Of a stretch of 64,000 nucleotides of DNA, positions 32,125-41,757 are shown in pieces. The notes beneath the pieces are model-generated. The model worked only from the letters and a program-made list of their open reading frames with translations. It did no database searches and was not told where the DNA came from. The stretch's first letter is position 1. Every line of letters starts with the position of its first letter. Source of the DNA: Bacillus sp. es.034 (GTDB lineage: Bacteria > Bacillota > Bacilli > Bacillales > Bacillaceae_B); contig NZ_PDIY01000001.1 in assembly GCF_002563655.1 (NCBI RefSeq), positions 2,082,001-2,146,000 of the forward strand. Reading direction: 5' to 3'. The position numbers and the translations under genes are program-made.

Positions 32125-35100
32125 GTGACATTTCCCAGTAATTCGCAGTATACCCCTGTTATAGTCGGAGGTACACCCATATTTGATGTCTTAGGAGATG
32201 AGAGTCCCGTTTCGACGGACATTGTAGGGAATTCCACTTTTCCTGCGGGTTTTTTTGCATACGACGGGGAGAATGTGTATTTTCGCTTAAGACTGAACGG
32301 GGATCCCCGAAACAATCAATTAACAGGTTTCAGAAATTTTTCATGGGGAGTATTAATAAATACTACCGGTGTCGCCGGGACATACGACTGGCTGTTTAAC
32401 GTGGATGGGTTGAATAACCGAGTCAGCTTGGTTCAGAATACGGTGAAACTGGTTAACTCGTGGAATGATCCAGCCGAAGGGACTGGTGGGGGGAACCCTA
32501 ACTTTACTCAATCGATCACCAACTTTGATTATGCCAGGGTCACGCCTGCCGATTCAAGCATAGGAGGAGATCAGGATTATTTCCTTGATTGGTTCCTTCC
32601 TGCAAGCACAGTGTTTTCTTTCTTAGGAATCAATGCTTCATCCGCTATACGTGCTGTATACTTTTCATCAGCCAACTCTAATAACTATAATAAAGATTCA
32701 CTTCGGACCAGTGAGGGATTTTCTTTCGCCAATGCATTCACAGACCCAATTACTCCAAATCAAGCCGATATCAGGGCAAAGCTTTCAACGAACAAAGTAA
32801 GGAACTCAGGTCCCCAGTCCGTTCTACTTGGTCAGCAGGCAACTTGGACAGGAACTGTCACTGTGACGAATACCGGCCTTTCTCAAGCCACGTCGGTCTT
32901 TCTGGATGATGTCATCGGTCCGGATACCGTAACCGGCTTTGTGGTGAATACGACCTCCCAAGGGCTCACCACGTACAATCCAGCTACTAAGTTATTGACC
33001 TGGAACATTGGCAACCTGAATCCAGGGGCGACGGCCACATTGACATTCACACTTAGTGGTGCCTATACAACCAGTGGATCAAGAAACCTAGATCGGGTAC
33101 AGGCATCAGGCTTTGATTCCTCAACAGGTACCGGCCTTCAGTCCAACACTTCCGTGGTTACGATTAACGTACAACAAAGCTCAACCGTCAACGGGACCAT
33201 CACGGATCAGACAACCGGATTGGTACTTCCGAATGCTACTGTTTCCCTTCTCCAGGGAATGAGTGTCATTGCGACAACACAAACCAATTCAAGTGGTTTT
33301 TATTCGTTTACAAATGTAGTGCCGGGCAACTATACGGTTCAAGCGGCATTAACGAATTACGTAACGGGGACAGTGAATGTGACTGCGACGGGAGGGGCTT
33401 CAACAACGGCTAATATTGCCCTCGTACCTCAGCCGAGTACGATAACAGGGAACGTCTCTAATGGTGGTGCCATTAATAATGCGACCGTTCAGCTTCTTAA
33501 TAATTCCGGTACGGTGGTGGATAGCACGACCACCAACGTGGCCGGTAACTATTCCTTCACGAATGTGACACCAGGACTCTATAATGTTTCTGTCGTTGCA
33601 ACAGGATTCCAATCTCAGACGAAAGCCGTGGTGACAGAACCGAATCAGGCATCTGTGGTCAATTTCACACTGGTTGCCAATCCCGGTGCAATATCCGGTA
33701 CGGTCCGTGATGCATCTACTAATAATGCGATCCCATTTGCCAATTTAGAACTTCTGGACTCCAATGGGGTGCTCATTGCTTCCACGACGGCTGACGGTAG
33801 TGGTCAATATACCTTCAATAATTTAGCACCTGGAACGTATCAGGTCAGGTCCTTTGCTGTTAACTATAGTTCTACGACGGTCTCATCGACAGTCACCGCC
33901 GGAAATACCACAATCACCAACCTCTTCCTGGACCCGAATCCAGGATCCATTCAAGGGACGGTCGTTGACGCCGACACCTTGACGGCAATCTCTGGTGCAT
34001 CCGTACAGGCCATCAATAGTCAAAATGTCATTGTAGCGAGTACCACAACGGATGGAAGTGGGCAATACTCTTTCACCAGTCTTACTCCCGGTTCATATAC
34101 CCTCTTATTTACAGCGAGTGGTTATGCGACTCAAACACTCGGTGCCATCGTCGTATCAAATACAGTCACCATTGTAGATGCTGCATTATCGAGGCTCTCT
34201 GGTGCGCTGATTGGTACCGTTCAGGACCCTAATGCTTCAGCCATTCCCGGAGCAACGGTAACAGTATTTCAGAACAATATCCAGATAAGTTCAGCGATCA
34301 CGGATGCAAATGGGCAATATATGGTGCCCGGCCTTCCTCCTGGAAGCTACACCATTGTCGTCAGTGCACCAAATTATACGACGGAAACGGTTGCTGCCAT
34401 GATTGAAAGTGGTCAGACGACAACAGTTAATGTCACCTTAAATGAGAATCCCGGTACATTGACCGGTTTTGTCAGGGATACCGATAATAATCCGATTGCA
34501 GGTGGAAGTGTCACCGTGCAAATCAGCACAGGAACGGGCATCATCGTTGCCACAACTGTTACAGCATCAGATGGCTCCTATACGGTTCCGAACCTTGCTC
34601 CCGGAAATTATACAGTAGTCGCTGCAGCCACCAATTATCAAGCAGCCACTCAAGGTGTGACGATCACGTCCAATACGCCGAGCGTTGTGAACTTTAATTT
34701 GGCATCCGATCCAGGATCCATTGCAGGAAACGTAACCAATGTTCAAACAGGAACCCCGATCATTGGCGCAAATGTTCAGGTGAGGGTGGTGGACTCCAGT
34801 GGAGCGGTTATCGCAACAGCGTTAACCGACAATAACGGTCAATATGTCGTGAATGGGTTGGCACCGGGGGTATATACGGTCGTTGTATCGGCCCTGAATT
34901 TCCAGACCAACGCTGCATCTGTGCAGGTATCATCCAACCAAACCGTTGATGGCAGTGTGGCATTGGAGCCTGATCCTGGAAGGATAACCGGAACCGTTGT
35001 GGATAGTCCGGGAGGCAACCCGATCGCAGGAGCAAGCGTGAATATTGTCAACAGCTCCGGTAATCTGATTACGACGGTACTGACGGATTCAAATGGACTA

Positions 35101-38100
35101 TTCATGGTAGAAGGACTTGCACCGGATAACTATACAGTGAATGTATTCGCTGCTAATTTCCAGAACGGTACAGTCGGTGCTCTCGTTTCTTCAGGACAGA
35201 CAACACCTGTCTCGGTTTCGTTGCTTCCTAACCCAGGGTCGATTACAGGAACCGTTACTCCTATCGTTCCAAACACAATCATTCAGTTAAGGGACGTAAA
35301 CAATGTCCTGATCGATTCTGTCGTGGCCAATCAAGATGGTACTTTCTCTTTTAATAACTTGACACCAGGCACATATACAGTGTCAGCTACAGCTCCCAAT
35401 TATTCCACAGCCCAGGCAGGAGTTTCGGTTCTCGCCAGCCAAGCATCTTCAGTCTCGTTAACACTGACACCTAATCCCGGCTCTGTATCCGGAGTTGTAA
35501 CCGATAATATGGGAACTCCAATCGGGAATGCCACCATTCAAGTATTTGATCAGAGTAATATCCTGATTGGTACTGGGTTTACCGACGCATCCGGTCACTA
35601 TGTTATAGGAAATTTACCGAGTGGTTCTTTTACGGTGGTGGCCAATGCGCCTGGATTTGGTCAGGTGATCACAGGAGTCAGTCTTGGAGTGGGGCAGGAT
35701 TTAACCGACGTCAATATTTCATTGATTCCGAATCCCGGAAGTATCAATGGGCAGATTACCAACCTGACGACTGGCAATGTCATTGCCGGTGCAACAGTAG
35801 TGATTATTGACGGGATATCCCAGATCCCTGTAGCAACGACAACGACATCCGAATTCGGTAACTATTCTGTCAGTGGGCTGGCTCCGGGATCCTATATCGT
35901 CTCTGCCTCGAAATTGAATTTCACTACAGAACAGATCGGAGCCATCGTCCAAAGTGACTCAGCTACGAGAGCGGATCTTGCCTTAGGGGAGAATCCAGGC
36001 ACGCTGTCAGGAAACGTGGAGGATACAAACGGAAATCCTATAACGGGTAATAACATTCAAATCTCTGTCTTTAATGAAAACAATGTGCTCGTTGTCAGTT
36101 TTTTTGCCAACTCTGATGGGACGTATTCAGTGCCTTCTCTTGCACCAGGCACGTATTTCGTTACAGCTGCAGCCCCGAATTATTCGTCGTCCACCGTATC
36201 GGCAATTATTCATTCCAATCAAACCACAACTGTTACCAACGTGTTAGCCGCAAACCCTGTGACCCTCTCAGTGCAGGTGTTGATTCAGAATACCTCAATT
36301 CCGATAGAAGGATCGACCGTCACCATTCGTCATTCGAACAATATCACGATTGCCACCGGGATTACGGATGCGAACGGATTCGTCACTTTCACCTCCTTGC
36401 CGGCAGGTACGCTGAATATTACGGCAGATGCCGCCACATTCGGGACAGATACGAAGTCTGTTATCGGGGGACCTGGCGACATTCTCTTTGCTGAACTCAG
36501 TCTTTCTCCAAATCCTGGACAGATTCAAGGGTTCGTTACGAATCTTGCAAATGGAGATCCCATTCCCAATGCCGTCATCCAACTATACGATGTCACAAAT
36601 GTACTCGTCCAAACCACTTTATCCAATCAAAATGGGGAGTACACGTTTTCCGGAGTCACCCCTGGAGTATATACGGTGGTGGCAAATGCAGCCGAATTTG
36701 GTCCGGAGACGGCAGGAGCGATCGTCACATCTAATCAAACCAGCTTCCTGAGCTTTGCTTTACGTCCAAACCCTGGAATCGTTCAAGGATTCGTAAGGGA
36801 TTCGGTTACTCTCGCTCCAATAGCAGGAGCCACTGTAGTCGTTCGTGAACTTTCCGGAACCGGGCCGATCATTTTCACCACCATCACAGATTCGAGTGGA
36901 TTCTTCCAGACAACCACTCTATCCCCATTGATGTATGTACTGGTGGGAAGTAATCCAAATTACGGGTCTTCAGCAGTTTCAGCAGAAGTCATGAGCGGAG
37001 GGGTCACCAATGTTGAAATTCTTCTCACACCGAATCCCGGTTCATTAACGGGGACGGTCAGAGATGCGCAAACCTTACAACCGTTATCGGACACCTTGGT
37101 AAGGGTCATTGACAGCCAGGGTACGGTTATCGCCACAGTACAGACGGATGTGAACGGGGAGTATGTCATTCCTGGTCTGGCAGAGGGAAGCTATACCGTT
37201 GCGGCGATCAATAATGGTTATCAGGCTTTACTTCAGCAAGTCAACATTCAACCCAACACTACCACTTTGTTAGACTTCAATCTTCTGGCTAACCCTGCTA
37301 CCCTCAGTGGAAATGTCGTGGATGCCGTTACAGGTTCTCCTTTGACAGGAGTCATCATTGAAGTTTATGCAAGCGGCACAGGCATATTAGTAAGGAGGGT
37401 CCTTACGGATGAAAACGGAAATTATTTAATAGAAGGGCTGCCTCAGGGAGCGTTTGATGTCATTGCCCAACTTGAAGGATACGCCATCAATGTTAATAAT
37501 GTCTTCTTAGCACCTGGTCAAGCTGAGGTGTTGGATATCGCTCTGATCCCGTTCCCGGCAACGATTCAAGGGACGATACGAGATTCTGTTACAATGAACC
37601 CGATCAGCGGAGCACTTGTCAAAGTGGTGATACCAAATACAGATATCGTCGTTGGAAGCGCCCTGACATCGAGCGATGGAACGTATTCCCTCGGCAACTT
37701 ACCAACCGGTAGTTACAATGTGGTCATTTCTGCAGACGGTTATGGAACAGTCGTCATTCCAGTCATCCTTATTCCCAATGAGACAGAAACAGTGAATGCA
37801 GCGTTAGATCCTAATCCTGCTGGAATTACAGGTACTGTCTTCAATGCACAAACTGCGACTGGAATCCAAGGCGCATTAGTAAGGATCTTTAACTCAGACG
37901 GTGTGTTTATTACCAGCACCCTGACGGATGAAGATGGAGCTTACGTGATTACCGGGTTAGCAGAAGGTCAATATACGGCCATAGCAAGGGCAGATGGGTT
38001 TGGGGATCAAATAGCGGTTGTGACGTTATCACCAGGTGAAACGGAAATTCTTAATTTTAGTCTATCGAACCAACCGGCAGTTCTTAGAGGAACCGTTCGG

Positions 38101-39672
38101 GACAGAGTCAATCATCTCCCCATTCAATCAGCGCTTATCCAAGTATTCAGGGTAGGGACGACAATCCCCGTAGCTTCTGTCCTCACCGATAGCTCAGGGG
38201 AGTACCTGATTACTGGACTTGATCCCCGTGAGTACCGGGTGGTCTTCTCTGCAGATGACTATACCAGTGAAGTATTCAGGATCTTCCTCACAAATGGAGA
38301 AACGAGAACTCTGGATGTAGAACTTGGCCGACAGCCTGCCACCCTGAAAGGCACGGTCACGGATGCTGGGACAGGAACTCCAATTCAAGGTGCCGCTGTC
38401 GTCACAGTCATCAGTGGGTCTGGAATTGTGGTGGCATCAACCTTGACGGACCAAGAGGGAAGGTATATTCTGACCGGGCTACCTGCAGGTGACTATAATG
38501 TTATTTTCTCCGCAGACGGATATGTCAGCCAGACAATCCCTATTACCCTTAGTCTAGGAGAAACGGCAATTCTTAATGCAGCACTAGAATCAAATCCGGC
38601 TACGATCACCGGAAATGTTAGGGATGCAGGTACACTGGCTGCCATTGAGGATGCCCTTATCCAAGTCTTTACAACCGATGGAAGATTACTGGGTGTGACG
38701 CTTACGGACAGGGATGGGAACTATACACTTTCAGGACTGCCTGGAGGAGAAGTGGTCATCGTTGTTAGAGCAAGAGGATATCAAAGTCAATTCCAAACGG
38801 TCACACTCATCAGGGGGACCACAAGAACGCTCAACTTCTTGCTAAAAGACAATCCTGCGAGTATCAGAGGATATGTTACAGATATTCAGACGGGAGCACC
38901 GATTTCACAAGTACTTGTACAGATTTTCCCCGTTGGATCCCAAGTCCCGATACGATCCACCTTAACTGATCCCAATGGATTCTATATCTTGTCAGGGCTG
39001 CCGCCTGGGAATTTCATCATCAGGTTTACGGCACCGGGATACCCGGTGAAAGAGGTGAGCATCACTCTGCAAGAAGGTGAGGATCGGGTGCTGAATGTTC
39101 AGTTAGGAGAAGTACCCCCTCCACCATCAAATTTGAGACCTGAATGCATCGCGGTAGACAAGGTATATGATTGGGTCATTGCTACCCATAACGCAACGCA
39201 ACATATTAGGTTATCCGAAGGCTGCAGTGAGCTGGTGGATGAACTCCTAAGAAGGGGAGAGGGCATAAAGGTTTCTTGTCAGTTAACCCCCACCGGATGT
39301 TCAGTCATCGGATTTGAAAGAGGGACACCGGGATATGTGGAGATTCGTGGGCAAGCAGCGCTTCAATTGACCATCCAATCCCGGGTAAGTGAAGCAGAGT
39401 CCTGCACGATGGATATACCGGTCTACTTTGATAAAAAGATCGCCGTTTGCTTACCTGAAGGAATTAATCCCGGAAATGTGAACTGCTCCATAGTAGATAT
39501 TAAATGTAGGGAAAAGAAGGGAAGTCTGACCCAGGAACAGGTACAAATTCAACTCATCGCCTGCCTGGAAATTGAAATCCTTCACCCGGTCATCCTCGAA
39601 GTACTTGGTACATTTTGTACTCCAAGAACAACGGTGGAGCGGGTAGAAGAAGAGGATGATATGTGTTACTAA
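32125..39672 (+). CDS. Giant repeat protein with 23 carboxypeptidase-regulatory-like (CnaB-like) domains
   Basis: The protein has 2515 residues from GTG 32125, which lies 9 bases after AGGAGG (32110-32115). Residues 1-215 are an N-terminal beta-rich domain. Residues 220-350 are a DUF11-like domain (WTGTVTVTNTGLSQATSVFL; LTWNIGNLNPGATATLTFTL). Residues 352-2329 contain 23 tandem units of about 86 residues with the pattern NPGxIxGTVxD-x(10)-AxVxV-x(8)-TTDxxGxYxxxxLxPGxYTV, the CarboxypepD_reg/CnaB-like fold. Residues 2330-2515 are a Pro hinge and a tail with about 12 Cys, starting ECIAVDKVYDWV. There is no signal peptide, membrane helix, LPxTG or SLH motif. Without an export signal and with a sporulation-type -10, assembly on the spore surface from the mother cell is the favoured inference. 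Confidence 0.9.
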   Translation: MTFPSNSQYTPVIVGGTPIFDVLGDESPVSTDIVGNSTFPAGFFAYDGENVYFRLRLNGDPRNNQLTGFRNFSWGVLINTTGVAGTYDWLFNVDGLNNRVSLVQNTVKLVNSWNDPAEGTGGGNPNFTQSITNFDYARVTPADSSIGGDQDYFLDWFLPASTVFSFLGINASSAIRAVYFSSANSNNYNKDSLRTSEGFSFANAFTDPITPNQADIRAKLSTNKVRNSGPQSVLLGQQATWTGTVTVTNTGLSQATSVFLDDVIGPDTVTGFVVNTTSQGLTTYNPATKLLTWNIGNLNPGATATLTFTLSGAYTTSGSRNLDRVQASGFDSSTGTGLQSNTSVVTINVQQSSTVNGTITDQTTGLVLPNATVSLLQGMSVIATTQTNSSGFYSFTNVVPGNYTVQAALTNYVTGTVNVTATGGASTTANIALVPQPSTITGNVSNGGAINNATVQLLNNSGTVVDSTTTNVAGNYSFTNVTPGLYNVSVVATGFQSQTKAVVTEPNQASVVNFTLVANPGAISGTVRDASTNNAIPFANLELLDSNGVLIASTTADGSGQYTFNNLAPGTYQVRSFAVNYSSTTVSSTVTAGNTTITNLFLDPNPGSIQGTVVDADTLTAISGASVQAINSQNVIVASTTTDGSGQYSFTSLTPGSYTLLFTASGYATQTLGAIVVSNTVTIVDAALSRLSGALIGTVQDPNASAIPGATVTVFQNNIQISSAITDANGQYMVPGLPPGSYTIVVSAPNYTTETVAAMIESGQTTTVNVTLNENPGTLTGFVRDTDNNPIAGGSVTVQISTGTGIIVATTVTASDGSYTVPNLAPGNYTVVAAATNYQAATQGVTITSNTPSVVNFNLASDPGSIAGNVTNVQTGTPIIGANVQVRVVDSSGAVIATALTDNNGQYVVNGLAPGVYTVVVSALNFQTNAASVQVSSNQTVDGSVALEPDPGRITGTVVDSPGGNPIAGASVNIVNSSGNLITTVLTDSNGLFMVEGLAPDNYTVNVFAANFQNGTVGALVSSGQTTPVSVSLLPNPGSITGTVTPIVPNTIIQLRDVNNVLIDSVVANQDGTFSFNNLTPGTYTVSATAPNYSTAQAGVSVLASQASSVSLTLTPNPGSVSGVVTDNMGTPIGNATIQVFDQSNILIGTGFTDASGHYVIGNLPSGSFTVVANAPGFGQVITGVSLGVGQDLTDVNISLIPNPGSINGQITNLTTGNVIAGATVVIIDGISQIPVATTTTSEFGNYSVSGLAPGSYIVSASKLNFTTEQIGAIVQSDSATRADLALGENPGTLSGNVEDTNGNPITGNNIQISVFNENNVLVVSFFANSDGTYSVPSLAPGTYFVTAAAPNYSSSTVSAIIHSNQTTTVTNVLAANPVTLSVQVLIQNTSIPIEGSTVTIRHSNNITIATGITDANGFVTFTSLPAGTLNITADAATFGTDTKSVIGGPGDILFAELSLSPNPGQIQGFVTNLANGDPIPNAVIQLYDVTNVLVQTTLSNQNGEYTFSGVTPGVYTVVANAAEFGPETAGAIVTSNQTSFLSFALRPNPGIVQGFVRDSVTLAPIAGATVVVRELSGTGPIIFTTITDSSGFFQTTTLSPLMYVLVGSNPNYGSSAVSAEVMSGGVTNVEILLTPNPGSLTGTVRDAQTLQPLSDTLVRVIDSQGTVIATVQTDVNGEYVIPGLAEGSYTVAAINNGYQALLQQVNIQPNTTTLLDFNLLANPATLSGNVVDAVTGSPLTGVIIEVYASGTGILVRRVLTDENGNYLIEGLPQGAFDVIAQLEGYAINVNNVFLAPGQAEVLDIALIPFPATIQGTIRDSVTMNPISGALVKVVIPNTDIVVGSALTSSDGTYSLGNLPTGSYNVVISADGYGTVVIPVILIPNETETVNAALDPNPAGITGTVFNAQTATGIQGALVRIFNSDGVFITSTLTDEDGAYVITGLAEGQYTAIARADGFGDQIAVVTLSPGETEILNFSLSNQPAVLRGTVRDRVNHLPIQSALIQVFRVGTTIPVASVLTDSSGEYLITGLDPREYRVVFSADDYTSEVFRIFLTNGETRTLDVELGRQPATLKGTVTDAGTGTPIQGAAVVTVISGSGIVVASTLTDQEGRYILTGLPAGDYNVIFSADGYVSQTIPITLSLGETAILNAALESNPATITGNVRDAGTLAAIEDALIQVFTTDGRLLGVTLTDRDGNYTLSGLPGGEVVIVVRARGYQSQFQTVTLIRGTTRTLNFLLKDNPASIRGYVTDIQTGAPISQVLVQIFPVGSQVPIRSTLTDPNGFYILSGLPPGNFIIRFTAPGYPVKEVSITLQEGEDRVLNVQLGEVPPPPSNLRPECIAVDKVYDWVIATHNATQHIRLSEGCSELVDELLRRGEGIKVSCQLTPTGCSVIGFERGTPGYVEIRGQAALQLTIQSRVSEAESCTMDIPVYFDKKIAVCLPEGINPGNVNCSIVDIKCREKKGSLTQEQVQIQLIACLEIEILHPVILEVLGTFCTPRTTVERVEEEDDMCY
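33178..39111 (+). repeat. 23 tandem repeats of about 258 bp in the giant gene
   Basis: Each unit spans about 84-88 codons and starts at the NPG (or DPG, QPA, FPA) junction. I count 23 units from STVNGTITD near 33178 to NVQLGE ending near 39111. Units 1-15 are rich in Asn, Thr, Ser and carry TT-D-x-S/N-G-x-Y plus APGxYTV. Units 16-23 are richer in Glu, Asp, Arg with L-T-D-x-x-G-x-Y-x-x-x-G-L-P. The DNA copies are diverged, so the array is old rather than freshly expanded. Confidence 0.85.
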
Positions 39673-39677
39673 GAAAA

Positions 39678-39711
39678 AGAGGTGTTCTCCGAGAGAGAGC
39701 ACCTCTTTTTT
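39678..39711. terminator. Terminator of the giant repeat gene
   Basis: AGAGGTG-TTCTC (39678-39689) pairs with GAGAG-CACCTCT (39695-39706), followed by TTTTT on plus and preceded by AAAAA, so it could act on both strands. Confidence 0.85.
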
Positions 39712-39788
39712 ATATCCATAAATCAGCAGGATGGAAAATAGTCCATCCTCCCTAGGGGATGAAACATTGATCCTCCTCCGTTTTTCTA

Positions 39789-40745
39789 TTAGGGATAGAG
39801 AACAATCTTCCAATACGCAAAACATATAAACGTACAAATCCACGAAACAAACCCAAAGGCGGTCACAATGGTTGTTTCACCCCAGCCGTATTTTAAGCAG
39901 TAGTGGTAATGAATCGGAGTCATTCTGAAGATTCGCTTACCCCTCGATTTAAATGAAGCCACCTGCAGAATGACCGAAAGTTGTTCAGCAAAGTAGATAA
40001 AGAATAGCAGGGGGATGAGAATTTCCACTTTTTCAATAACGGCAAGAAATGAAAGGGAGCCCCCTATCGCCAATGACCCTGTATCCCCCATAAAAGCACG
40101 GGCAGGAAAGATATTATAAATAAGAAACCCCAGTAAGCAGCCAATCATCACTAAACAAAAAAGCTGGACCTCACTACTGTCCGAAATCATAAAAAAGAAA
40201 AAATAGGTTGGAATCGCGACGACTCCTAATAGACCGTCCAAGCCGTCTGTAAAATTAATCGCATTGGCAGAACCGACGACAAATAAGGTGATGACAATGA
40301 GATATAAGTACATTGGAAGATCAATAGAGAAATTTTGATAGATGCCAATGGTCGTATCAATTCCTAGTGCATTCATCAAGTAGAAAAGCAGCGTACCCGT
40401 AAATAGAAATTGGAAGATAAGCTTCGTTTTACTTGAAACACCACCGGGATCTTGACGGGACGCTTTCCAAAAGTCATCCAAAAAGCCAATGAAGCTGAAT
40501 AGAATGTAGGTTATGGCCAAGAAAAACATCAGGGGCGTAGGCGAAAAAAATAAGGATACGATAATTCCGATAAAGAGGATGATTCCAAACATCAGGGGAG
40601 TCCCTTTTTTGATTTGATGATTGGAAGGAAGCTCTTTTCGGATCGGCTGCAGGAGCTTTAATTTTCGTAAGAGTGCAATGAACAGAGGGGATAAAGCTGA
40701 GACTAAAACAAAAGCAATAATGGCCGGGATTAATTGATCTCTCAC
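39789..40745 (-). CDS. MraY/WecA-superfamily phospho-sugar transferase (MraY paralogue)
   Basis: The protein has 318 residues with about ten membrane helices. The polyprenyl-phosphate transferase motifs are FLDDFWK, NAINFTDGLDGL, FMGDTGSLAIGG and PIHYHYCLKYGWGE, the last being the MraY-type His-rich loop. MraY itself moves phospho-MurNAc-pentapeptide to undecaprenyl phosphate. None of the usual division/cell-wall gene neighbours is here, so this is a paralogue. It may act on a different sugar or during sporulation. The start is GTG 40745 behind AGGAGA. Convergent with the giant repeat gene. Confidence 0.87.
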   Translation of the reverse strand: MRDQLIPAIIAFVLVSALSPLFIALLRKLKLLQPIRKELPSNHQIKKGTPLMFGIILFIGIIVSLFFSPTPLMFFLAITYILFSFIGFLDDFWKASRQDPGGVSSKTKLIFQFLFTGTLLFYLMNALGIDTTIGIYQNFSIDLPMYLYLIVITLFVVGSANAINFTDGLDGLLGVVAIPTYFFFFMISDSSEVQLFCLVMIGCLLGFLIYNIFPARAFMGDTGSLAIGGSLSFLAVIEKVEILIPLLFFIYFAEQLSVILQVASFKSRGKRIFRMTPIHYHYCLKYGWGETTIVTAFGFVSWICTFICFAYWKIVLYP

Positions 40746-40877
40746 TTCTTATCTTCTCCTATTCTATTTAATTGTCTATACATAAGTTCTATGAAGAGAG
40801 TGGATATCCTTTAATCAATTACAGAATTTGGTGCCCAAAATAAGCTTGCTTACAAAAAAATGGGTAGTAGGCAGGGT

Positions 40878-40905
40878 TTGACATATATTGCAACGAATAT
40901 ATAGG
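40878..40905 (+). promoter_or_regulatory. Sigma-A promoter candidate of the methyltransferase
   Basis: Perfect TTGACA at 40878-40883 and TATAGG at 40900-40905, 16 bases apart, lie about 25 bases before the methyltransferase start region. Confidence 0.6.
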
Positions 40906-40928
40906 TAAAAAGTGGAATGTGGGTGGAA

Positions 40929-41741
40929 ATGCTGAGTAAGATTATTGAGTATTACAATCAATTTGATGAGTGGGGAAGACTTGAACGTGAACCCGTTGAA
41001 TTTCAGGTGAATTGGCATTACATGAGAAAATATATGCCCCGTTCAGGATCTGTTCTTGATAATGGAGCGGGACCGGGGAAATATTCAATGGAACTGGCCA
41101 AAGTTGGATATAGGGTGACGCTGACCGACTTGACCCCACGATTAGTTGATATCGCAAAAGGAAAAGCAATGGAACTCCATTTAGAAGAACAATTCGAAGG
41201 GTTTCATGCAGCAGACGCCAGGGACCTTCACATGCTTGAAGATGAACAGTTCGATTCTTCCTTCATGCTTGGTCCTATGTACCACCTGCAAAAAGAAAAC
41301 GACCGCATAAGCGCCGTGAAAGAATTAAATCGAGTGACCAAAAAAGATGGGCTGGTCTTTGTTGCGTTTATGCCGAGAATCAGACATATCCTCACATCGC
41401 TTCTATCTCCTGACAACTGGAAGCCCCATGATGAGATGGACAACATAATGCAATTTTCCCAATCAGGCTGCTTTAATCACGCTGATGAAGGGCGATTTAC
41501 AGGAGCCTATTATTTCGAAATAGAAGATATCAATCCTTTTATGGAAGAGAACGGTTTTGAAACAATCGAGCTGATTGGTTCCAATGCAGGCACCGTTTTG
41601 AATCAAGGTAATTGGAATTACTGGAGAGAAAAAGGGGGAGACGAAGTAAGGAAGATCATAGATTTGATTATAGAAAGAGCGACAGATCCTTATATTCTTG
41701 GCATTTCTTCTCACCTGCTTTATATTGGACGGAAAAAATAA
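40929..41741 (+). CDS. Class I SAM-dependent methyltransferase
   Basis: The protein has 270 residues. Motif I is VLDNGAGPGKYSMELAKVGY near residues 39-58, with Asn-Gly replacing the more common D-x-G-C-G. The post-I strand is VTLTDLTPRLVDIA and motif IV FDSSFMLGPMYHLQ. Such Bacillus proteins methylate unknown small molecules. The start is uncertain between ATG 40929 and ATG 40917; both have weak ribosome sites. It is followed after 16 bases by a VOC gene, probably in one operon. Confidence 0.9.
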   Translation: MLSKIIEYYNQFDEWGRLEREPVEFQVNWHYMRKYMPRSGSVLDNGAGPGKYSMELAKVGYRVTLTDLTPRLVDIAKGKAMELHLEEQFEGFHAADARDLHMLEDEQFDSSFMLGPMYHLQKENDRISAVKELNRVTKKDGLVFVAFMPRIRHILTSLLSPDNWKPHDEMDNIMQFSQSGCFNHADEGRFTGAYYFEIEDINPFMEENGFETIELIGSNAGTVLNQGNWNYWREKGGDEVRKIIDLIIERATDPYILGISSHLLYIGRKK

Positions 41742-41757
41742 AACGGAGGGATCATAG

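Noticed and set aside
33400-38388. Several minus-strand open frames inside the giant repeat gene
   Set aside because: They are antisense shadows of repetitive Gly/Thr/Val codons, lack ribosome sites and have no recognisable motifs.
32125-39672. Sortase-anchored adhesin
   Set aside because: No signal peptide at the N-terminus and no LPxTG-helix-basic tail; the chain ends in an acidic, Cys-bearing tail.
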